Source: Aulostomus chinensis (lineage: Eukaryota; Chordata; Actinopteri; Syngnathiformes; Aulostomidae). From it: a stretch of DNA of 64,000 bases. Numbering within the stretch: the first letter of the stretch is position 1; each line of letters begins with the position of its first letter. The translations under genes were made by a program, and so were the position numbers. Below the pieces are notes generated by a model. That model saw nothing but the letters and a program-made list of their open reading frames with translations. It was not told where the DNA came from and did not search any database. The stretch spans positions 19,343,457-19,407,456 of the forward strand of contig JBBMOA010000007.1 in NCBI GenBank assembly GCA_037954235.1. Reading direction: 5' to 3'. Shown piece by piece: positions 12,184 through 22,417 of the stretch.

Positions 12184-15100
12184 TCATTCCCTGGAAAGGT
12201 AAGAGCCAGGAACCAGTCCAGTCTGACCGTTCCTCTGCACCATCCACCAGCCGTCCGCACCTTGATCGATGACGACCACAACGTCCCCAGCCGATATGGA
12301 GAGTTCGTCTTCTCTCTTATGACCAGACAAACAACTTTAGGAAGAAAATCATTTTTAACAAATGGAAGGTGTTGAAGGAGACGATTCACGTGAACCTCAC
12401 CTGAGCCACGTAGTCATACACGGCCTTGTACTCCTCGCTCTGCTGGGACTCCTGGCATCCAGGGATGGCGGCATAAATTCCTTCGGGAGGTTCTGCTGAG
12501 TTTCACAGAAGTAGAGTTACTGTGTTGCTCCATCACTTTTGACCCCAGCTTTCTCAGCAGAATGATGAATCAATGATTGATCGCTTGCTGCCTTGCGCAC
12601 TCTCAAAGCACTGTTTGGTCAACTGCACCAGCTCTTGAAATGGCTCAGGTCAGTGGGAACTGTGTCTGTTCTATTGAAGCTGATAGTTTGTTGTGGCTAC
12701 AACTGCACTTCAGATAAGCCTCTCACCACATTTGAAAATATGAAGTACAGGTTCACATGCATTTGTTTTTTACAATGTCATTGAGGGAAGAAGTCATTGG
12801 GTAGCCACAGTCTTTCAAAAGGTTGTGTGAACAGAGTCTTGATAGCATCTGTATACTTCCCTGGCGTGAAGAATAAATACAGGATGTAGCGTGACAGCTT
12901 GGTGCTTTGCCTTTGCCATCATTCCTATCATCAAGTTGGAATGTTGTTTTGATTCATACCAGTCGGTTGAGCAACTTGATCGGTGTTGAGGCTCATTTTG
13001 GAACTGGTCAGACTTGTTCCTTGCAGGAGATTTGAAAACCTACAGAAAAGGTGTACATAATTAGTGGGGGTGAAAAAAAAACTTGTTCGCCTTCATCGTC
13101 TAATTTTGTAATTCTGACCTTTTCATGACTCCGCCAACGAACCCGGCACTTCCATTCCTGTCGCCTATGGCAACCCTCTTGTAGTAATTTTGGTATTCAA
13201 TGGGAGCTATTGGAGTTAAAATGGAATTTTAGATGCAAGTGGCTTGTTACACAGCTCATTTATTTCCCAAACATTTCAAACACTCTTTAGCAGCAACTGT
13301 GAGATAATATTAAAATTTTCCACCCTGGGAACATATTCAAATCCAGATGAGGAAGCCAGCAGGGATGACAGCTACGGTACCTGACGGGGTTGAACCTGTG
13401 CGCTTCATCTCCACAAAGCCGTTGTTGTCTGCGATGATGTCACAGTTCTCCAATGTTTTTCTCACATCCTCATAACACTGTAAGATCAGTTCATCTAGTG
13501 TTAATTTCTGATCCGGTACACACAAAGGGCGACGAGTGCCATAAAATCAGACCCACCTCATCATCCTTTACACACTGCATTGATAATTGGTTACAATGCA
13601 CCCACAAAGCATTCCTTAGTACACTCAGACGGTCCTCCTCCTGCTGCTGGAACATCTGCAAAACAAAACTGTGAATGGAACAACTTTCGCGCAGCAAAGT
13701 CTTCATCCAGGACTCATCGCGTTCGGAAATCAGTCCCTAAACACCTTGTGTAGCGGAGCGTCTCTTAGTTTTTTGGCTGTACGTCGTTTCCACTTCATTT
13801 ATTGCGTAAAAACTTGCAATGAAAAAAATGTTGCATCACTGCCTCAGAGTGCCAGGGTTAGCACAAGTAAGAGAACTGGCTTCGTAGTCAGTTATAGGAA
13901 GTATTATGCATCCTCATTAACAAACTTGCAGTATTGCCACAGATCAATGCATATCCGTCGCTTGATGAATACGGGGAGAGAGAAAGTAAAACCAGATCTC
14001 GCATTACCTCACATGTGTTGGTGTGCGTTGACTCCCATTCTTGACGGATCTTATCCAGCTGTTCAATGTTAGATATGTACTGTTTCTCTAGGGAAAAATA
14101 AGTGAGTTCCTCATTATTCTTCAATGCAGGGTTGACACTGGAGGGTTGTTCCTAAATAAAAGCTGAGTTTGTATCTTCTTTAGTGTCTCTGTTTTGCTTA
14201 CCTGCCTCTTCTGCAGAATCCCTGCACTGCTTTGATTTGGTATTCAGCTAAAAGAAAGAAAGAAAGAAAGGAGATACCTGATATCAGTCAGGTATTGACG
14301 CGGTTAAAATAAGCAGGCCAAGTGGGAACTACTGCACTGATAATAAAGAGGAATTAATAATAAACTATGGACAAAGTCCCTTTTCCTTCCTCCCAGCTGA
14401 AGTTCCCCATTCCTGATCTCAAGTTTTTGAATTGCATTTTGATTTCTAGACTGGACTTACCTTCTCGATCTGCTTGGGAGTGGCTGTGGAAGTGTTGCTG
14501 ATCTTCTCAGCCGTTTGCTCTGCCTCGTCAGCCTCCCTGCAGCGCTGCTCGTAGGATTTCTCAGACTAGGATTGAAACAGAAATGAAGAGTTACTTACCT
14601 GGATGTACCTGTCAGCTCATGCAACAAATACACCACTGAGAATTCTAGCTGGAGTTGGGTTTTACGTAGTTCGAATTCTTATTGGGCTATTATTCTGATT
14701 ACTATCAGAAAATGAAGGACCATGTAAATCCGGCTAATAAATGGTGCTGTTGCAGCACTCCAGCTTGCTGAGGGCGCTTGAACATACTCTACTCCTATAT
14801 AAACTTGCTTTAGCCACCCTAACGTCCACCTCATTGCCCTTAACTCCAACTTTTGTCATATAAACAGATGAAATAATACCAGCACTTCACTTGGTTTCAC
14901 TCTGTGAACGTGTCACAGGGTGCAGTGTTTTGTGCGCGTTCCAAAGGGGGATTGGGCTGATTTGCCCATGCAGCTTGGAGCGGTGAGCCCAACCTCCTAC
15001 AGCCAGGTGACTGGGGAAATGATAGTCAGGTGTGCGGATGAAAAATAATGGAGAGATGCTGCGGCAGAGGGGAGTGGAGCAGACAGGGACGGGCCCCGAG

Positions 15101-18100
15101 ATTTATGCCCGGTTGGCTCAACTGCTGATTACATCAGATGGTTAAACTGCCGAACTGTAACGAAAGGCGAGGGCCGCTAGTTATTTGCTTGTTTTACTTT
15201 GGTGTATTTCGTTTGGAATTCTCCATTTATGTGCTTAAGTTTGTGTGATGATTTTCCTTTTGCATTCTGCTTGATTTGTTGCTCAGTGAACACAACCTCA
15301 TTGCGTGATTTGTATTCTTAGTGCTTCTGGGTTTTCGCCCTTAGTTGAAGTTAGAACCTGTTAGTTAACTCTGTAGGAACCTTTGAGAACAGGTAAGTGA
15401 GGATGGAAGGGTCTGCTGATTTGGCATCTCCTCTTCCTTTCCTCCTGCACCTGCTCATGTCGACGTCACTCGTGGCAGCGGGCGTCAGGTATCCAGGAGC
15501 AGCAACTTTTGACTTTTAGGCACCTTTCACTTTTGTCCCTGTGATATTGTTGACACTGATTGGACTGATTTTAATCCTGTTTCGTTATTCCCTTTTAACA
15601 TAGCATTTGTATCCTGTTTTTGTAGTTTATTCCCCTTTTAAAAACACAACTGCTGTATCTCCTAAGAACCGAAGCCTGTGCTGTATTGAGTCAATTAACT
15701 TCCCCTGTAGAATTTTTGGACACAATTTCAAGAAACTCAACCTTCTAGTCGCTTTCACAGGCATGACAAACCCTTGACAGGAAAGGGAGCAGGAAGTCAA
15801 GAGAGAGGCATCATGCATGTGCATCGAGTGAAGAGCAACTTCCCTGTTCTGATTTTAGAGAAAGCATGAGCTCACACCAATGACTGATCAACATTTTTTT
15901 CCTCTACACCTTTTCAGAATTGTACTTTTGATGTACCCTAGATTGATCTCACACAGTTTCCTTTCTACGATCACTCGTGGTTTGCTACATTCAAATTAGG
16001 AGCAAAAAATAAGTGACTCGTGCAGAAATGTTCAGTGACAATAAACCTTTTAACCTTAAAACAAGTCATTTTATTTTAATTTATACTTACTTCAATTGTT
16101 TTCTTATACAAAGAGACTTTAGTCTTCTGGGCCTTTTCCATGATGACTTCAAACTGAGAAGAATAAATAAAACATTACTAAGAAATCCTTCTATCAAAAG
16201 CTCCTCCCTCAAAACTTGACTTACAAACCTTTTTTCTATGTTCTTTCTGTTGTTCTCTGAACTGCTCCATTCTCTTTGACTCCTCCCTCAACAGGCTTGA
16301 AAGCTGAATGTGCAAGTTTCCTACTTTTTCAATTTCTGTAAAGATAGAAGAAGCTGCTAATAACTGGCTCTACACGTGTGAACAAAATGAAGGGGGGAAA
16401 AAAAAAACACTTTCAAATGCAAAATCATGCCCGTAAACACATCTTGTGCTTACGTGTTTTCATGTCATCGAATGATGTTCTCAAAGTGCTGTGAAAACAA
16501 ACATGGGCTATGTTAAAGGAGGTTAAAAAATACTTTAAAAACACTGAAAATAAATGCAATGTAAGTCTCTGAAATCCTGTCTAGCCACACTCACCAGATC
16601 TCATATATAGCACCGGCCTTGCGTGCTATTGTGACCAGTTCCTTGCCGTATTTCTCCTCTGCTGATGCCCTGCATAGACCAAAGCACAGTTCAGCGTGAC
16701 AGTGACACGGGTTCATGCATTCTTGCACAGGCGACCAGTTGTCGGTGAGCCCACCTCATTTTTAAGAGCTCCTCCATGTCTTTGCATGTGCGTCGACCAT
16801 CATTTAGCCTCTGAATGATTGCCTCATAGCCAATGTTACTGATGAAGTTCACACCCTGCAAACAAGTAACACAGTCTAAGTCCACAACATAAAACCAAAC
16901 ACAACATAAAACTTTGAGGTAAAAAAAACAAAAAAACAACCTAAATGAGTTTTGCTTTTCCTTTTCTCTCTAACGGAAAGTTTTTGGGCATTCAAAGAAA
17001 GCAAGCAGGCGTGAAAAGCATTCCAGTTTTCCACTCAGAAAAGGAGCATCACACATTAACGTGTTGGTTCATGTGTTGCTTATGCAGGAAAATCTGTCTG
17101 ATTTTACATGCTAACACTGATAACAGCGAGAAGACTGGGGAAGACAATAGGCTGATGCTCGTGGCTGCTCTACGTTGCATTATGAAATTAGCATATCATA
17201 AGCAACTGATGGCACAGATATTATGCATCATTTATGAGAGATGTTCATAGAATTGGTATTTATTAGATCGCTGTTGACCTTCAGATCACAAAAGTGAAGA
17301 GCAGGGAGAGCAAAGGCACACAGTGGGGATAAATTTTCAGAAAGGCACATTTGAAATCAACCAATTCCTTTTTTTTTTTTTTTTATCAATTCCAGGCAAC
17401 TCAACCTATCGCTGACATTGTTTTTATTTAGAACAATTCCTTCATTGACCAGCATCGACATCGATATCACACGTCAGACTTTCAGCTGCATAACTGCACC
17501 CATTTAATGTCAATGGCTCGTGAGTAATAGAAAAAAGAATGAATGCGACTTTGTGTCCAAGTTGATCTCACCATGTTGCGTTAGTGACAGGTAAAACAAT
17601 TAAACTAAACGAAACGGCTAATTTTTAGCCACATCTTGATATCAGGCTCATCATCGGGCCGTCACTCCTTTTGTGTAAAAAAATATTTTCTAATATACCA
17701 AAAAGCGGGAGAGTGGACTAAGTTACCGAAAAAAGGCACTTGGTCTTTGATGCTGTAAATTATGAAAAGCCTTATTTTTGTCAGGAGCTTAACGGACACC
17801 TCTACATTTTGATTTTTGTCACTGTATAAAGGCTCTATAGTTTGTGTGACACGACCCATAAAGAAATAGCAGTAAATATGCAAAAGCTAGTACTCATCAC
17901 GGCCATTTAAAAAAACGGATTCTTTATCGATTCAGGAAGCCTCCAGGTGGTCAACAGCAAAAGTGAAAAAGTCTCAAAATAGAGCAAAGTATTTAGCCAG
18001 TTAAAGGAAAAGACAAGTTTATATATGGCTCTTGTGCGTTAAAATAAAAAGCATGGGGTTGGAATGTCAAGGACTACATAAGACATTACAACAAAACTCC

Positions 18101-18229
18101 AGAGACAAAACAAAGCAACTTATTTCTATTTAACTTGGAACATTGTAAAAAAAAAAAAAAAAACAAGGTTGAGGACTCAGTGGCCCAGGAGAAACTCACC
18201 CAAAAGGCATCTTTAAACTGCAAAGCCAT
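12184..18229 (-). CDS. pstpip1: Proline-serine-threonine phosphatase-interacting protein 1 (F-BAR/SH3 adaptor)
   Basis: Fifteen coding exons on the minus strand: 18229-18200, 16855-16755, 16669-16595, 16488-16454, 16335-16229, 16153-16091, 14565-14461, 14247-14202, 14087-14008, 13655-13557, 13477-13381, 13206-13119, 13039-12960, 12495-12401 and 12315-12184. All phases agree and the frame closes with TGA, giving 410 aa (human 416). The N-terminus 'MALQFKDAFW' opens the F-BAR domain, a coiled helical dimer of about 270 residues that senses membrane curvature ('CKDMEELLK', 'KYGKELVTIARKAG'). A linker with 'YQNYY' and 'RFSNLL' follows, then the SH3 domain (about 358-410) with 'AVYDY', Trp390-Trp391 and 'PGSYL'. 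In mammals PSTPIP1 links PTP-PEST phosphatases, WASP and pyrin to the actin cytoskeleton in blood cells. Teleosts may have two copies; which one this is cannot be told here. Confidence 0.95.
14261..14279 (+). repeat. Short AAAG-type microsatellite
   Basis: Four to five AAAG units immediately upstream (in gene sense) of a pstpip1 exon, so on the minus strand they form the CTTT polypyrimidine tract of its acceptor. Confidence 0.7.
14566..16090 (-). other. pstpip1 intron with possible degenerate repeat
   Basis: The intron between the 14461-14565 and 16091-16153 exons. About 14900-15490 is more GC-rich than the surrounding intron and reads like an old interspersed element, but I find no terminal repeats, target duplication or coding remnant that would name it. 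Confidence 0.3.
16856..18199 (-). other. pstpip1 intron 1
   Basis: No coding exon and no named repeat is visible. It contains an interrupted poly-T tract near 17369-17384 and a poly-A tract near 18147-18163. Confidence 0.6.
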
Positions 18230-18823
18230 CTTAGCTGTAGTTAAAAACGAACAAACAAAAAAATCCTCGTGTGGAATCGACTTAAGTTTCAGTCACTTTT
18301 TGAAAACAGCCAGCAATGTGGCAAACTGTTTTCTTGATACAAGTGAAACCGCTTCTGAGAGTCAGGAAACTTGCCTTCAAAGACAAACACACTCATTTGA
18401 TTCAAAAGAGGAAGAGCAGCAGTTGGACAGCAGTTATCACAACTGACATATGCACACGCGCAACTTTACTTGTGACACAAGTGGAAGAGCATTGCTGAAT
18501 GCAATCAGAATACAGTTAACAGTCACTCTTCACGAACCACATGTAATTAAAATTCCATTCAAATTCCTGCCTTCCTCACTGTGTGCATGTAAGCCAAAAT
18601 AATTAAAAAAAAAGCCTATGCTTCAGCCCTGAAACACACCTTGTTTCATGGAGGCTGATTTTGCAGGCACCGTCTCAAGGGCTTGGAAGGTGCGTGTTTG
18701 ATTTATAACACGACTGTTGACAACTGAGGGCGTGATTGGTAAAACCCACAGTCATTGTTTAACAGTAAAGAAGGACTAAACTTTATTATAGTTTCGTGGA
18801 AACAAACAACAATAAACCTCTGC
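18230..18823 (-). other. pstpip1 5' flank / rcn2 3' UTR
   Basis: The short space between two genes on the same strand. The rcn2 polyadenylation signal (AATAAA on the minus strand, 18787-18782) lies about 40 bases after its stop. That leaves about 550 bases for the pstpip1 promoter and 5' UTR. No clear TATA box is seen. Confidence 0.55.
18782..18787 (-). terminator. rcn2 polyadenylation signal
   Basis: TTTATT on the plus strand equals AATAAA on the minus strand, 36 bases beyond the stop codon of rcn2. Confidence 0.6.
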
Positions 18824-20703
18824 TTATAGTTCATCGTGTGATATATGAAGTTGTCTGCCGTAGTCCGTCACTTCACTGTTCATGAACGTGTCTTGATTTT
18901 TCAAAACTTCAGCCTGCGAGATCTTCCCGTCACCGTCCTGGTCCATTTCCTTGATGAGATGAAGAGCCTGATGACGACATGAGAGCAATACGAGTTAAAT
19001 GTATGAATCAGCTGCCATCCCATAATGACTATCAACACACACAGGAAAAAGGGATTTCGTCACCTCCTCTCGTGCTGAACCGTAGCTGTTGGGTGCAACC
19101 CAGCGGAGTTGCTCTTCTCGATTCAACTTTCCGTCTTTATCTTGATCGTAGAGGTCTTTAAAACGCACCGTTTCTTCAATCTCCCATTGTGAAGGGGTGT
19201 CATCTTCACAGGAATAACCATTGTTAGTGTTTAGACTGACAGGCAGGAGGCAGAGCCTGATAACTGGTTTTGACTCCTTTCTCCTGACATGATGTGTACC
19301 TTTTGTAATATTAGTCTTTGCATACCTGGGTGATTGACAGGTAACAATAAGATGTCTGTACAGTATTAAAGAGTGACTTATGCCATCTAGTGGCCAGCAG
19401 TAATTACTAGCACAAGGTAGTAGGAGGTAGCATTTCGTTGGTTGAAGGAGCAAAATATCCAAATACGGAGGTGGAGGCAGCAGCCGATGGGTTGATATAG
19501 AATCTGTTTTGATGGTGTCTGCACTCTTTAATTCTGTTCTTCATCAAAACAGTGCAGATTCTGACCCAAGCCTAAACAGACTGTTCTAAAGAATGTGTTG
19601 CATCAGACGGGCAGGAGTTGGTCAGTTAGAACTAATCTGCAGCTAAGAACATTTCCTGAATGAGGCCTGATGTTTTTAAATAATCACTGAGATCTTACCC
19701 TCCCCACGAACATCCCCAATAAATTCACTGAGACTAATGAACCCGTCCTTATCCGTGTCATATTCACTCAGCACGTCTTCTATGGCAAAATCCTGTTGAG
19801 ACAAAGACAGACAGTGTGTCTCTCATCATGGATGGAAGGGTGTATAGTAACATCTATTGCAGCAGTAGGGACGAGTCATCTTACAGCCATGTGGTCCACT
19901 TCAGACGGGTGAGTGAAAGCCAGAAACTCGGTGACATTGAGTCCGGGTGTGCTGTCCACATTGGCGAAATCAAAGCGCCTCCTCTCCTTCAGGTGGAGCT
20001 GAGGGAGATAGGAGTCCACGTTGAGGTATGACAGGTAACTGACGCTGAGGTGTGATGCGAGTGTTCACAGGACATTTATGGTACCGTACATGTCTGAGAG
20101 ACTCTTGCTCCGGATCCTCCAGAACTGTATGTTCATCGTAACTGATGAGCTGGTCATGAACCACCATGTTGTATTCCTCCCATGTTACTACACCATCTTT
20201 GTCTGTGTCGAATTCAGGAAAACGCTCCTTTGCATCATCCAGGGCATATTTTCTGTAAACATGCTGAATCCATAGAATGATTTCCTCTGTAGAAAATAAA
20301 ATATCCACATATCTGAGCTCAAATCACCTGTTCATTTGTATTATTTTTCCAAATATTAATAAAAAGAAAGTCACCTGCACTTAGCTCTCCGTCAGCATTT
20401 GTATCGATCTTCTTGGCAATTTCCATCATCTTTTTCTTCTGTTCTGTGGGACTAAGTTTCTTTAATTCCCCGGTACCCTAAATAAAAAAAAGTGGAGGAA
20501 AATGTCAGATGGTGATAAATTACCACAGCAACACAGTGTAAAAGTCATTTATCAACCTCATCTCCCAGCAGGAGGTTCATGTCATGCTCAGGGTTGTGCT
20601 GTTGGCCAGTATAGTGATCATCAGGGTTATGTTTGTGAGAACTTTGTCCCAGAACAAACTGAATGAACAGCAATACCAAGGACATCCATGCAGAGGGCGC
20701 CAT
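18824..20703 (-). CDS. rcn2: Reticulocalbin-2 (ER EF-hand protein, CREC family)
   Basis: Seven coding exons on the minus strand: 20703-20557, 20477-20375, 20286-20090, 19998-19885, 19792-19699, 19203-19064 and 18967-18824. The frame closes with TAA and gives 312 aa (human about 317). An N-terminal hydrophobic signal peptide (about 1-19) precedes a His-rich linker. Six EF-hand loops follow: 74-85, 110-121, 162-173, 199-210, 238-249 and 274-285. The third ('NVDSTPGLNVTE') lacks several usual calcium ligands. The C-terminus is HDEL, the ER-retrieval signal. The protein is a low-affinity calcium-binding resident of the ER lumen. The exon 3 donor was placed at 20089 (GTACGG) because only this choice keeps the next exon, starting 'LHLKERRRF', in frame. 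The ATG directly follows a CAG acceptor, so a 5' noncoding exon must lie upstream. Confidence 0.96.
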
Positions 20704-21298
20704 CTGTGAAGAAATAAAACCATCAACAAATATATGAATAAAAAGCAGGAAAAAGTTGGGTTATGTGGCAGAAACCACCATAACTGCTGGACTGGTTTGC
20801 TTGCCGAGCTAAGGAAATGCATTAGTGCACCCTAGTGGGCAGCTGGTGGGACTTCACTCACTTGACGTCCACCAGGATCAGGAACAACGACTGCAAAAAA
20901 CAAACAAACAAACAAACAAAAAACTAGCGCTAAGAGGGCTCAGAGACAAATAGAATAACTGGTTATCACTCACAAAATGGCAAATGTGTCTGGGAGTGTT
21001 TGTGAGAGTCTTTCGGAGGGACACACATGGACAGGTAGCGATCAGAAGTCAGGTTGTAAAATAATGATAGTAAAACACACAGAGTGAAAGGCAACGCGAA
21101 AGGACCAACAGGGAATCAACCGCCACTCACGTGTCAAATAAGAGAAGAGTCAAATCATGTAAACGGAAGGTAAAACTGTTGCCGTAAATAGCTGCTCTCT
21201 GCACTGTTTACCCCAGTATCATTCAAAGATTCTCCCTTGCTAACAAGGTACTTCCTGCTTCAAATTTCAAAATAAAATAAGTATTCTATCATGTACAA

Positions 21299-21677
21299 AT
21301 TCCTCATTCATTCATTCATCGTCTTCCGCTTATTCCTTTCTATTAAGGGTCGCGGGGGGGCTGGATCCTATCCCAGCAGCTTTCGGGCGAGAGGCAGGGT
21401 TCACCCTGAACGGGTCGCCAGTCTAACACATACAGACAGACAACCATTCACTCTCACAGTCACACCTACGGTCAATTTAGAGTATCAATCAGCCTCGTCC
21501 TCTCTTGATGTCTTTGGACTGTGGGAGGAAGCTGGAGTACCAGAGAGAACCCACACAGGCACAGGGAGAACATGCAGACTCCACACAGAAAGATCCCGTG
21601 CCTGAGCCGGGACTGGAACCTGGAACCCGGAACCTTCTTGCTGTGAGGCGACAATGCTGACCACTGCTCCACCTGAC
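21299..21677 (-). mobile_element. LINE-like 3' fragment sharing its tail with the SINEs
   Basis: Read on the minus strand, the end of this repeat ('GCGACCCTTAATAG', then AGCGGAAGACG and ATGAATG units) matches the tails of the SINE copies at 4782 and 31559 and the fragment at 26471. The rest includes the common fish-repeat stretch with 'GGGAGAACATGCAGACTCCA' (plus strand) and does not match the SINE bodies. It is best read as the 3' part of the partner LINE or a related SINE family. It has no coding capacity left. Confidence 0.65.
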
Positions 21678-22132
21678 AAATTTAATATGCTTCTATTGGT
21701 TCTGATCATCCCCAGCAGTCTCAACTGCTCTATGAACAGAGAGCATGGTTGCAGGGTTAGATTCTAGAGGCCTGGTTGTTTCATATCGTGCAAGCTGTTA
21801 ATTTTACTTGAGAAACACAGTCAGGGCAGTCTAAAGTGAGGCTCGGGCCAAAGACAGCCTTCCATACAAGCCTAGATGGTGTTTCCAAAAAAAAGGGCAT
21901 TTTAATGATACTAAACTTTTTGGGCCCACAATTAAATTTGATTTTTTGTCCTCCTGTGGAATAACTATGGCTGCATTCTCACACAATCACGTGATTTAAT
22001 ATTTCAATCTCTTTCCACTATTATTTTGAAGGCCAATCCCTCGTCTACTGATCTGTCCGGTGATTATTAATTGTCTGTCGTCAACTTCACACATACTGAG
22101 AAATCAACCAAACATCCCGCCCGATCTTAATG

Positions 22133-22147
22133 GTTGCCATGGCAGAC
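22133..22147 (+). promoter_or_regulatory. X-box-like (RFX) motif upstream of scaper
   Basis: GTTGCCATGGCAGAC lies about 275 bases before the scaper ATG. The first half-site (GTTGCC) is perfect. The second (GGCAGAC) matches GGCAAC with one inserted base. RFX X-boxes drive many ciliary genes. Confidence 0.35.
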
Positions 22148-22417
22148 GGCATAATGTCCCGCCCTGTGAAAATATGTCCCACCCCCTGACCCAAATTTTT
22201 CCCTACATGATTGGCTGACAAGTATGTCGTTCCCCTGTTACAACCCAACAATTGGACAAGACGATCGCTTATCAAGAATGTAAACTCTACAGACTTCCTG
22301 TTGGTAGGTTGTCCTCGTTGACATGTAGTCAACTGACATGTTTTTACATCAACTCTGACAACAAGACAACTTTAACCGTGGACTTTTATTTCTCACCGAC
22401 TCAGCGTTGAAGATACG

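Larger units (their letters stand above)
20704..22417. other. Divergent interval between rcn2 and scaper
   Basis: rcn2 (minus) and scaper (plus) start 1.7 kb apart, head-to-head as in human. The interval holds a possible 29-base rcn2 noncoding exon (20890-20862, AG before and GTGAGT after), a LINE-like repeat (21299-21677), and the scaper promoter region (about 21.7-22.4 kb) with ATTGG (inverted CCAAT) boxes near 22210 and 22250 and an X-box-like motif. Confidence 0.55.
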
